Assembly (NCBI RefSeq): GCF_001865575.2
Contig: NZ_CP017562.2
Coordinates: 1,302,001-1,366,000, forward strand
From: Paraburkholderia sprentiae WSM5005
Lineage (GTDB): Bacteria > Pseudomonadota > Gammaproteobacteria > Burkholderiales > Burkholderiaceae
Length of the DNA: 64,000 nt
Direction of reading: 5' to 3'
Under the pieces are notes generated by a model. That model worked only from the letters and a program-made list of their open reading frames with translations, was not told where the DNA came from and ran no database searches. Positions 8,938-17,900 of this stretch are shown in pieces (the first letter of the stretch is position 1; every line of letters begins with the position of its first letter). The translations under genes and the position numbers were made by a program.

Positions 8938-9785
8938 GCGAGCCGCAAATGCCGATCGGCGAAGAAGACTTGCACGCGTACGTGGACGGCACGCTGTCCG
9001 GCGAGCGGCGCGACGAGCTCGAGCGCACGCTCGAACAGAATCCGGAACTGGCCGCGCGCGTCAGCGATTACTTTTCGCTCAATGGTCTGCTTCACGAGCG
9101 CTACGACCGCGTGCTCAGCGAGCCCGTGCCGAAGCGTCTGCTGGCGAGCACGCCGCGCCGCACGCGGCTGGCCGCGAACTGGCCGCGGTTTGCCGCGCAA
9201 TTCGGGGCTATGGCCGCGGCGCTCGTGCTTGGCATGGGCATCGGCATGCACAGAAACGATCTGATCGCACCCGTTGCGATCGATCAACCCGGCACGGCCG
9301 CCGACACTCGAGCGGGAAATCGTGCGGTCAGCGCGGACAGCGCCGAAGGTTTCGCGCGCCAGGCGGCGCTCGCGCATGTCGTCTACATGCCGGCGATCGA
9401 GCGGCCGAGCGACATGAACGCCGATCACGAACAGGACTTCGTGCAATGGCTCGCGAACCGGCTCGGCACGCAAGTTCACCCGCCGATGCTGTCGAAGAGC
9501 GGCTTCATGCTGTCGGGCGGCCGTCTGCTGCCCGGCGACGACGGCCCGACAGCGCAGTTCATGTATCGCGGACGGAACGGCGAGCGCGTCACGCTGTGCA
9601 TCGCGCATCGGCGCGAGAACGCGAACACGACGGCGTTCAGGCTGTATCAGGCGGGGCCTGTGAACGTGTTCTACTGGGTCGACGGCGACTTCGGCTATGC
9701 GGTGTCGGGCGGGATCGATCGCAAGGCGCTGTTGCAGCTCGCGCATGATGTCTATGCGCAGTTGACGGGAGCGGCGCCTGGTTGA
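8934..9785 (+). CDS. Second anti-sigma factor (transmembrane)
   Basis: 283 residues starting MSEPQMPIGEEDLHAYVDGTLSG, followed by an anti-sigma-like helical domain (ERRDELERTLEQNPELAARVSDY). One membrane helix (FGAMAAALVLGMGIGM, about 95-110) precedes a periplasmic C-terminal domain ending FYWVDGDFGYAVSGGIDRKALLQLAHDVY. It overlaps the sigma stop by ATGA, the classical sigma/anti-sigma pairing. The N-terminal domain resembles that of the gene at 7559, so the locus has two anti-sigma-like proteins around one sigma factor. The signal sensed cannot be inferred. Confidence 0.82.
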   Translation: MSEPQMPIGEEDLHAYVDGTLSGERRDELERTLEQNPELAARVSDYFSLNGLLHERYDRVLSEPVPKRLLASTPRRTRLAANWPRFAAQFGAMAAALVLGMGIGMHRNDLIAPVAIDQPGTAADTRAGNRAVSADSAEGFARQAALAHVVYMPAIERPSDMNADHEQDFVQWLANRLGTQVHPPMLSKSGFMLSGGRLLPGDDGPTAQFMYRGRNGERVTLCIAHRRENANTTAFRLYQAGPVNVFYWVDGDFGYAVSGGIDRKALLQLAHDVYAQLTGAAPG

Positions 9786-9816
9786 AGCCGGGGTGTCCCG
9801 CCGTGCGGTTCGCGCG

Positions 9817-10728
9817 TTAACGGCGTGTCGTCTGCTGCGCCGACGTCGCCACGTCATCGCGCGCGGCGACGCGCAGTTCGCGCGGCGTTATGCCGAGCAG
9901 ACGCGACATCCACTGCGCCATATGGCTCTGATGCGCGAAGCCGGTATCGAGCGCGATCCGGCTTGCGCTGAGTTGTCCTTGCAGCAGCAGCGTTCGCGCG
10001 CGCTCCACCCTGCGCTGCACCACGTACCGATGCACCGGCACGCCGAGCGTGTCGCGAAACAGCGCCTTGAAATGCGGCACGCTCAGGTGCACCTGCGCGG
10101 CGAGCTCGTCGAGCGTCAGACGCTGATCGAGATGCGCGTCGATAAACTCGATCACGCGTGCGGCCGTGCGCGGCGCGAGCGTGCGCCGCCGGTTGTCGGA
10201 CACGGACTCGGCACCGATCAGACGCACTAGCATCGCCGTACACAGACTTTCGGCGTAGAGCGGATCGGATGCGTCGGGCGCTTCGAGTTCCGCGCGCAAC
10301 GCCCACGCGAGATGCTGAAAGCGCGGATCGCGCATCTGAAAGCGCGGACGTAACTGCGCGTCGACCGATTTCAGCGCGAGTTGCTCGACGGTTCGTCGCG
10401 CGAAGTCCTCGGCAAACCAGATGCTGAAAATCGTGCACGCGGCGTCATCGTTCCACTCACCTTCGAGTCCTGCGGGAATTACGTCCGCGTCGCCGTGCGC
10501 CTGAATTCGCGTGTGGCGGTGCGCATCGCACAGACAGCGCGCAGTCACCGGCGCGCCGACATGCACGCCCACGCGATGATGGCCAAACGCGGGCAGCCGA
10601 TGCAAACCGGCCGACACGTTGACCAGTTCCGCACCGAAGCCGTGCCAGCCTAGCGCCCTGCTCGTGCGTACGGCGACGCGCGAGCCGCTGTGCGGCGCAG
10701 GCGCAGGAATCGGGGTGACGGCGTTCAT
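9817..10728 (-). CDS. AraC-family transcriptional regulator
   Basis: 303 residues from MNAVTPIPAPAPHSG. The C-terminal 100 residues hold the two helix-turn-helix units of AraC proteins (LTLDELAAQVHLSVPHFKALFRDTLGVPVHRYV and ASRIALDTGFAHQSHMAQWMSRLLGITPRELR). The N-terminal part is the variable cupin-like effector domain. The start has a good ribosome site (GGAGAGAAGCG); a longer frame upstream lacks one. Divergent from the NmrA-like oxidoreductase gene, which it probably controls. Confidence 0.9.
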   Translation of the reverse strand: MNAVTPIPAPAPHSGSRVAVRTSRALGWHGFGAELVNVSAGLHRLPAFGHHRVGVHVGAPVTARCLCDAHRHTRIQAHGDADVIPAGLEGEWNDDAACTIFSIWFAEDFARRTVEQLALKSVDAQLRPRFQMRDPRFQHLAWALRAELEAPDASDPLYAESLCTAMLVRLIGAESVSDNRRRTLAPRTAARVIEFIDAHLDQRLTLDELAAQVHLSVPHFKALFRDTLGVPVHRYVVQRRVERARTLLLQGQLSASRIALDTGFAHQSHMAQWMSRLLGITPRELRVAARDDVATSAQQTTRR

Positions 10729-10965
10729 CGCTTCTCTCCTGAGTGTCCTGAATGACGACGAGAAGCCTGCATTGTGCGGCGTTTTTGGCGACTTCGCCGG
10801 AGTGACGACATTGAATAGCTCCCCGGCGGCCGATGCGATTCGCACGGCTGCCGGCGCGTCGCTGCAAAAAATCATCCCTATCTGCGCAAAACCATCCAGA
10901 TCTGAGCGCCCCGCGAGCACGACGTCCGTACCATCAAGCCATCGCGATCTTCACAGGAGCACAAC

Positions 10966-11871
10966 GTGTTCGTCATATTCGGAGCTACCGGTCATGTGGG
11001 ACATGCGAGCGCCGCCGCACTGCGTCGCGCGGGCCATGAAGTACGCGCGGTGGTGCGCGATGCAACGCAAGCCGACACGCTCGCGGCGATCGGTTGCGAG
11101 ATCGCGCTCGCCGACCTGAACGATGCGGACTCGGTCGCGCGCGCGATCGACGGTGCGCACGCAGTGCAATGGCTTTGTCCGGTGCCGCGCGAGCATGCCG
11201 ATCCGGCGGCCGCGATGCGGCAGATCATCGACACGGGCGTCGCCGCTTTCCGCGCGGCCGCGCCGCCGCGACTCCTCGCGCTATCGGACTACGGCGCCGA
11301 GCACGCGGACGGCACCGGCATCACGACGCTGTTCCACTACCTCGAAACGCAGTTGCGTACCGTCCCTGCACCGCTGACCTTGCTGCGCGCCGCCGAGCAC
11401 ATGCAGAACTGGGCGCGCGTGCTGCCGGTCGCGCTCGATCGCGGCGTGCTGCCGAGTCTGCACGATCCGCTCGACAAGCTGTTTCCGACCGTCGCTGCGC
11501 AGGACGTCGGCGAACTCGCCGCACAATTGCTGGTCGATGGCGGGCCTGCGCGAGCGACGCCGCGGGTGGTCAGTATCGAAGGGAAAGAGCGGGTGAGCGC
11601 GCTCGACGTCGCGCGCACCCTGGCGGAGTTGTCGGAGCGGCCGGTCGTTGCCCACCAGGTGCCGCGCGACGAATGGACTGCCGTGCTGCGCGGCGCCGGG
11701 CTCGGTGAGCGGCATGCGCAATTGATCGTCGATCTGTATGACGCGCACAACGCGGGCCGCATCGACGTCGAGGCGAACATCAGCGAGCGACGCTTTGGCG
11801 CCACGACGTTGAAACAGGTGCTGAGGGAGCAGCTATCGCGCGTGGCCGATGCACAAACGGCGGCGCGTTGA
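10966..11871 (+). CDS. NmrA-like NAD(P)-binding oxidoreductase/sensor
   Basis: 301 residues. The first residues form a Rossmann nucleotide-binding motif (MFVIFGATGHVGHASAAALRRAGHEVRAVVRD, GxxGxxG). A TLLRAAEHMQNW segment and a PRDEWTAVLRGAGL segment match NmrA/YtfG-type atypical short-chain dehydrogenases. These act as quinone or aldehyde reductases or as redox sensors; substrate not predictable. Start is GTG with CAGGAG ten bases upstream. It is divergently transcribed from the AraC regulator at 10728. It is the last chromosomal-looking gene before the mobile region. Confidence 0.85.
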   Translation: MFVIFGATGHVGHASAAALRRAGHEVRAVVRDATQADTLAAIGCEIALADLNDADSVARAIDGAHAVQWLCPVPREHADPAAAMRQIIDTGVAAFRAAAPPRLLALSDYGAEHADGTGITTLFHYLETQLRTVPAPLTLLRAAEHMQNWARVLPVALDRGVLPSLHDPLDKLFPTVAAQDVGELAAQLLVDGGPARATPRVVSIEGKERVSALDVARTLAELSERPVVAHQVPRDEWTAVLRGAGLGERHAQLIVDLYDAHNAGRIDVEANISERRFGATTLKQVLREQLSRVADAQTAAR

Positions 11872-11943
11872 GTCGCATGGACGTCCGCAAATGGACTGCG
11901 CGGCTCGAGCAGCGTCGAAGAGATTCAACCGGGGAGACACACT

Positions 11944-12177
11944 ATGCAGACCTGCCCGTTGCGTCGCGCATGGATCGACGCAGCATCAACGAAAAGCGTA
12001 ACGCGACGGCTGCGGTGCGTGGCGTCAGCGCCGCCCACGTCGCCGACGAAACCCAGCTCATACGCCGAGCGCTGGTTGCGCGCAGCGATATCACTATCGA
12101 GCCTGATCGGCTGGCGCGCGCTTACGAACCTGCTCGCCGCGATTCCCGACAGCAACGACGATTTCGGCGTGTTCTAG
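11944..12177 (+). CDS. Small hypothetical protein
   Basis: 77 residues (begins MQTCPLRRAWIDAAS, ends SNDDFGVF), preceded by a good ribosome site (GGGGAGA at the right distance). The middle is mildly hydrophobic (WLRAAISLSSLIGWRALTNLLAAI), perhaps a single amphipathic or membrane helix. I recognise no family. Competing open frames overlap it, so it is only a candidate. Confidence 0.35.
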   Translation: MQTCPLRRAWIDAASTKSVTRRLRCVASAPPTSPTKPSSYAERWLRAAISLSSLIGWRALTNLLAAIPDSNDDFGVF

Positions 12178-12794
12178 GTTCGCGGCCCAGCTCTGGCGAG
12201 ATGGCTTATTCGTTCTCGTCGAAGAAATGAATGGGCCTTATCCGACGGGCCTTCATGTACAAACCTACGCCAAAACCTACGCCGGATCATCTCCGACACT
12301 TTAGCATTTTGATGTCGCATTTTGGCAACGGAGGCGATCACTTGGTAGAACGCGTTCGGCGAAGACCCAATGCCCACTCGATCCTAAATCGGTCCGTTGA
12401 AGCCAATGCCAGCGGGCGGTTGCGACGATCCATGCGAACGTGATACCGTAAAGCGTACCGTTGTACGCCTTCCTCTAGCGGCTTACAGTATGGAAGCCGT
12501 ATACGCGCCAAAAAATTCTCTCGGCACGGCCCATGTGTCCAAGACGGTCCGTCGGCGTCCAGGCATCGACCAATGAACCATGTGTCGAGCCAAACTGCAC
12601 CAACAAAACCCCTCCCGCTATCGTGAATGACGGTATCGCGAACGGCAAAATGCCCCAAGACGTCGATACCGTCACCTGATACCGTCAGAGTCGGCCTTAG
12701 GGTGCAACGATGCAACGATGTGGACTGCTTCATCGACGTTGTTGGAGTACATCGCGTGGTCCAACGAAACCGCCAACGAGACCGACGCAACCGT
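12178..12794. other. Junction between chromosome and mobile region, unrecognised sequence
   Basis: About 0.6 kb between the last plausible chromosomal gene and the first defence-gene remnant. Two overlapping minus-strand frames are open (12338-12790 and 12475-12675) but neither resembles a known protein, and composition changes here. No tRNA, integrase or clear attachment repeat is visible. It is the likely zone of the left boundary of the acquired DNA. Confidence 0.4.
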
Positions 12795-13082
12795 TTAGGC
12801 TGTAGGCCAGTCGTCGGGCACCAGCTTCAGGCCGTCTCACCACCGTTCACGCAAGGCCGCCTGGAATCGTGCATCGTCGCTAAAGTCCAGGTGATCAGTG
12901 ATGATCACCTGGAACTTACCTTTAAGGCTCTCCACGACGTCAAAAACCTGGCCGTACAATCGCTTCACCGCCAGACGATCCGAGTCGATCTTTTCCTGCG
13001 TCAACCCATCGCCAGGCACCGGATCGGGCGAAAAATGCGCTTGCGACAATGATCCAGCCATATCCCGTACCTTATCGCTCAT
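12795..13082 (-). pseudogene. C-terminal fragment of a DUF3732 (ABC-3C) ATPase with nonsense codon
   Basis: The frame reads SQAHFSPDP...DSDRLAVKRLYGQVFDVVESLKGKFQVIITDHLDF...ALRERW, then an in-frame TGA at 12839-12837, then DGLKLVPDDWPTA and a TAA at 12797-12795. This is the C-terminal end of DUF3732 proteins, the SMC/ABC-like ATPases of ABC three-component systems, which are normally several times longer. The N-terminal ATPase lobe is missing, and the TGA probably replaces an arginine codon (ERWRDGLKLVP). It is therefore a doubly dead remnant at the 3' end of the defence island. Confidence 0.75.
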
Positions 13083-13136
13083 TTTGTGTCGAATGCTACA
13101 ACTTCATGGTCCAACGATCACGGACAGGCGCCCCAC

Positions 13137-14981
13137 TTACGATGGTTCAAGACGAGAGCTGTCAAAGATGTGCACACCGTGAAACTCAAGGCTGTCGTCC
13201 CCACACTCGATGAACAGATGGGGCACATGCCGAACCGCCGTGGCTTTCACACCAAAGATTTGTTCCGCCGTAAACATGCCCGTGTGGCGCGCGTTGTGCC
13301 AGTCCTTTTGCTTTTGCCAGAAGTGGTCTGCAAATGCGATCTGGCGACCGGGGCCCTCCAGAAAGCAGGCGAAAGCACCCAAGCCCTTCCGTGACGATAG
13401 TGCGCGAAATGTCGCTGACGGCACCTCGAAGAATTCTGCTGTCCTGGCTACCCGTGCGAGGTGTTTCTCGTCGATCTGCGCGTACCGGCGAAGACGGCAC
13501 CTGGGGTTACTCAGCCCCTCAAGGAACTCAGCTTTCGACAGACCGAAATCGAGATACGCCCAGTAAGTTAACAACAGCTCGATGCGGCTGACGAGCGTGC
13601 CTATCTGGTCAAGGTCACCATCTTCGAGCCCAATATCTTCTCCGTGAGCAACCTTGTCGCGAACTCTCTTGATCAACCGGAAGTCTCGCTCCCGAATATT
13701 GACTATCTTCACGATATCTCCGTCTGTAGCAGCAATTGCTGCCTGGTACTTCTCGGGAAACCGCGGCTCCCTGCTAAACGAAAATGTCTGGCTAATCACA
13801 TCAAGTATCTTGTCGCTCGCCACTTGATCGAGCCTAGAACTCAAACGGCCAAGCTCGTCCCGAATCCTGCTCATTTTCTCCTGACTGGGCGGTGTCAGTG
13901 ACCCGCCGCCCCGACCCGCGTGATGGCTAACATAGCTGTCGAGCAGGCTGATATAGCCGAGTACCTTGTACTCCCAGAAACCATCGTATCGCTGCATCCC
14001 GGCCAGGCGGGTCCACCGTATCGCGCGATGTGGAGAACGATAGTAATTTTGAATGATTACCTGCCAATGCCCATCGAGTAAATGCTTCTGCGTAAAGCAG
14101 CTGTGCACGAATTCGCTGTCTGACGTATCTCGGGGGACCGGCTGGAACGTGGGGAAATACAGCCGATGGAATCGCTTCGTGTCAGCAATCTCTACGTGCA
14201 TGTTCACGATCGACACCGGGTGGGCAATCAAGATTGAAAGCAGGCAGGCAATTTCCATTGCCTTGTTCCGCGCATCATCCAGCGTGAGGGTGCCGCCTGT
14301 CTGCATGAGCGCGAACTCGATGTGTTCGTGAATCACGTGATCTTCACCACTTGATGTAACATCGCCCTCGTATTCTGTGGTCAGGTTAAATTCCCGCCGA
14401 CCCTCCATGAACATCACAGATATTTGCTGTGGCAATTCGATCCAAGTCAGCTCTTCGCCGACGTTTCCCTTGATGCGGCGCCACTGGAGAAACCATTCGG
14501 ATATGTCGCAGTAGCGGATGCTCACGCTCTGGAACTGGGGATCAGAGACCTTCCCGGCTATTAGGTAGTCGGCATAGATCGTAAGGCCGTACGCTTTGCA
14601 CCCGTGAAGGGTATATGTTTTCCCGTTGTCGGCTATTGCGTGCACCACGCCAAGTGAATACGCGGTATCCGAATGAGGAATCGGACTCGTAAGCGGCAAT
14701 TGACCGCTTACTTGCCGACCACATCCAAACGACAACTTCCCCTCGCCTAAGCTGCCCAGTTCATCGTGATGAAACTCCACCGCGTGTTTGTGTTCTTCAG
14801 TGAACATCACGTGCTCTCCATTCTGTTTTAATACACCAAGGTACGCATCCGGCTTCGCGGCGTCAGGAATCAGGAAGCCTGCGCAGCTAAAGAGAGGAGG
14901 ATGTAAGGCCACCCATTTCCGACTCGCCCTGAAAGCGATGAGTGCCCACATCGGCGGAACGAATCTACCGCTGTCCGCCAC
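13137..14981 (-). CDS. HEPN-domain, ApeA-like putative RNase
   Basis: 614 residues from a GTG start at 14981, which overlaps the end of the upstream NTPase gene by 17 bp. The N-terminal half is beta-rich (LFSCAGFLIPDAAKPDAYLGVLKQNG), like the N-terminal domain of ApeA anti-phage proteins. The C-terminal half is helical and contains R441-x4-H446 (RVRDKVAHGED), the HEPN ribonuclease motif. HEPN effectors cut RNA to abort phage infection; cytoplasmic action expected. Coupling to the giant NTPase suggests it works with that protein, a combination I do not know as a named system. Alternatives: a stand-alone ApeA homologue that merely happens to be adjacent. Confidence 0.72.
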   Translation of the reverse strand: MADSGRFVPPMWALIAFRASRKWVALHPPLFSCAGFLIPDAAKPDAYLGVLKQNGEHVMFTEEHKHAVEFHHDELGSLGEGKLSFGCGRQVSGQLPLTSPIPHSDTAYSLGVVHAIADNGKTYTLHGCKAYGLTIYADYLIAGKVSDPQFQSVSIRYCDISEWFLQWRRIKGNVGEELTWIELPQQISVMFMEGRREFNLTTEYEGDVTSSGEDHVIHEHIEFALMQTGGTLTLDDARNKAMEIACLLSILIAHPVSIVNMHVEIADTKRFHRLYFPTFQPVPRDTSDSEFVHSCFTQKHLLDGHWQVIIQNYYRSPHRAIRWTRLAGMQRYDGFWEYKVLGYISLLDSYVSHHAGRGGGSLTPPSQEKMSRIRDELGRLSSRLDQVASDKILDVISQTFSFSREPRFPEKYQAAIAATDGDIVKIVNIRERDFRLIKRVRDKVAHGEDIGLEDGDLDQIGTLVSRIELLLTYWAYLDFGLSKAEFLEGLSNPRCRLRRYAQIDEKHLARVARTAEFFEVPSATFRALSSRKGLGAFACFLEGPGRQIAFADHFWQKQKDWHNARHTGMFTAEQIFGVKATAVRHVPHLFIECGDDSLEFHGVHIFDSSRLEPS

Positions 14982-17900
14982 TCAGGAACACTTCCAGCCG
15001 ACTCGCCTCCGGCACGCCAAGGCTAATCATCTCTGCCACGATGCTCTCAATATCAGCATGAACTGCAGCATTGCCCGCGAAAGACTGGGCGTCCACGGCA
15101 TAGATCCGCTCTGCAATCTGGCACCATCGTTTGCCGAAACCATGATCGTTCCAGAACGACCGGGAATCAGGATATGCACCAAGCCAAACTTTGGCAGCGC
15201 GAACAAGTAACCCAAGTTGGTCCGTTCGCGGCGAAACTCCCAGCAGATTCAGCAGTACAAGCGCAACAAACGGCGAGGGCGCAGACTGAACTAGCAGATC
15301 AAGTACCGGGAAATATGAAGCGACGCGATCGATACCCTTCTCATGGAGATAGCATTTTGTGCTCTGAACGAAGTGGTGATCGTTAAAGAATAACGTGGCA
15401 ATTGCCGGTCCGATATGGATCTCAATGGAAGCATCCATCTTTCCGCTCAGGCGCCTCCATCCACTACTTGCCATCATCCGATCTGCAAGCGCCGACCGGA
15501 CACCTACAGCGACAGACTCCTGCAAATCGTCGCCACCGAAAGAAACTGCGTCAAGGCTGCGCAGGAAGTCTGCAAGAACGTCGAAAAAATTTCTGTCTGG
15601 CAGACCTGTAATCGGCTTGACGATCAGATCATCCGCCTCGGCGAACGTCAATCCGACTACGCATCGCGCGACCAGGTCGAAGAACACATTGTTCCAATCC
15701 GAAGGTTCATTCTCTGCTTCTTCGCCGCGATCCAGCTCGCCGCCATTAGCTCGAATCGTCCATGGCATATAGGCCCTGGCGATATCGCGCAGCCACCGAT
15801 GTGAATTGGCATTGCCGATCCCGCGCACCTGCCGTAGCCAGAGCGCAGCTGCCTGATGATTCACGTGCTCTTCGTGCGAAATTTCATCCCTATCAGGTAC
15901 CGCTTTATCGTCATCTTCTTCAAGATGTTCATCGCGCAATCGAATTCCGTACCTCGGACGCACCCGTTCGGGCGGAAAGGCAGGCCAGGCCGGTTCAGAT
16001 TCAACTCCGGCCAGCCACTTCATTTCCGCGTCAACGGTGCTCTTGGCTGACGCGTTGCGTCGCGCAGCAAGCGCAGCAATTTCTTCGTCAGACAGGTCCC
16101 AGCGGCGGTCGGGCACAACGCATGAATGGAGCGCGCATCGCAGCAGTGCGCGCAACAATCTTTCGTCAGCCGACTCCAGTACCGTCACCGCCGCGCCCAA
16201 CCCGTGAGCGGCGGCATGACGCGGGCAGGCAGCGACCTCCAGCAACGCACGGACATGATCCGGCGAATTGCTGTGCCGCAGCGCATGTATCAATCCGACG
16301 TAGGCTATGGCAATCGGATTGAAACGAAGGCCGCTCCGGATCTGAAGCACAGGGTCGTCATCGCCGGACTTGAACGCCTGTTCGAGCTGATCGCGTGCCC
16401 ACGCGCCATACTCGGCCCGCAAACTGTCGTCCCCGTCGCGCATGACCATCATGGCTGCAACAAGTACCGCCTCCTGTCGCGCACGATGCGAGGCATCTTC
16501 GCTATCGTCTCCCGTTTGCTCTGATGCCTTCGGAACCACACGGCTCGCCCAAGCGACCGCAGTCAATCGCTGCTCCAGCGAGAGGCGCGAGGGATTGTCG
16601 ATTGCCATGCTGATCGCGGTCTGCATGGCGAAGTCCGAGCACTCCTCCTCCGCAGCACCTCTCAACACCACCAGGTGGCGCTGCTCTGCGTCCGGTGATA
16701 CATACTGGCGTCCTCTCACCGTGGAGCCATCTGCTAGCGTCACCTCGCCTTCGTGCCAGTTAGATGGATCGGCAAGGTTCAGCGCATGCAGAACCATGAA
16801 CTCCGGATCACCGAGGTTGGCTTGAGGGCCAGCGGGTCCAAGCCGCTGCGCCGCCCCCCGCAATAGCAACGTCAGTTTGGTCAATTGATCGGGTATGACC
16901 GTCAGAGCGTAATTCCCGATCAGACTGTCGAGACTGTTGCGCCTCGAGACCTTCTGCTGGAGTTCGGCCGCACTTGCCCTGCCGCGCGGCTCGGCGCCAG
17001 ACCCGCCCATGGCAAGAAAATCCGACGTCCCGATCTGGTCATGCACCAGTCGCGTGTGATCAAGGCACAACAACTCCGGGCATGAGAGAAACGCTGCGGC
17101 CACCCCGGCGGATTTCGGCCAGTGCGAAATTATGAGATCCGTTGCGACAAGCAGGTAGGCGGCACACGACCCTGGCGGGCCCAGCACGTCTGTAAGGACG
17201 GACTCGAAAGGCTCGCCAGCGTCAAGGCGAAGATGCGCCCAGGCTTCGAGCGCCATCAGCGCTGAGGTCACGCAATTGGAGCGGCCGTTCCGCGACCACA
17301 GGTAGGTCTGTGTCCACGGAAAAGTTCGTAGACCATCGGGAAGCGCAATGTTGATCACGTCTGTACCTGCGTCACGGCCCCTGCTTCCATGCGCCACTGC
17401 GTGGCTCACCAGATTGCGGACGAGCATAAGACCGTCTTGCGCTGAGTTCACCAGCAGTTCGAGAAACGGGCCTTGCGCAGGGGAAGCGGGTAAAAATTCG
17501 TGGTCGAGAAACGTAAAGGGCTCTTCGCGTTCGCGACCCGAGTAACGATCACGGCGTCGCTGTTTGCTGATCAACGCCTGCGCGGTCAGTTTGGCCAAAT
17601 CGGTTGGCGCGGCTTGCGCCAGAGAGCCATGGATCTTCAGGATGCTTCGCACAAGCCTTTCGTTATGTTCGGTCTGCGCAACCGCCTGCAGGTACTCGGC
17701 CGCGAGTTCCGGCGTTGTCCGTGCGAACATGACGAATCCCATGCGCAAATCGTCCCGCAGGGATTGCGCCTGCCCTGGTTCAAATTGCCCACCGGATATG
17801 GAGCCAGCATCTGGGTTGGTCGGAGTGTTCAGCGGCTCCATCTGCCTGAGCCAGACATAGAGCTGTCGCGTGATTAGCGGCGTAATAGCCGTCGCACCAA

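Noticed and set aside
12338..12790. Possible 150-residue minus-strand protein
   Set aside because: No recognisable similarity, competes with a second open frame (12475-12675), and lies in the unstable junction zone.
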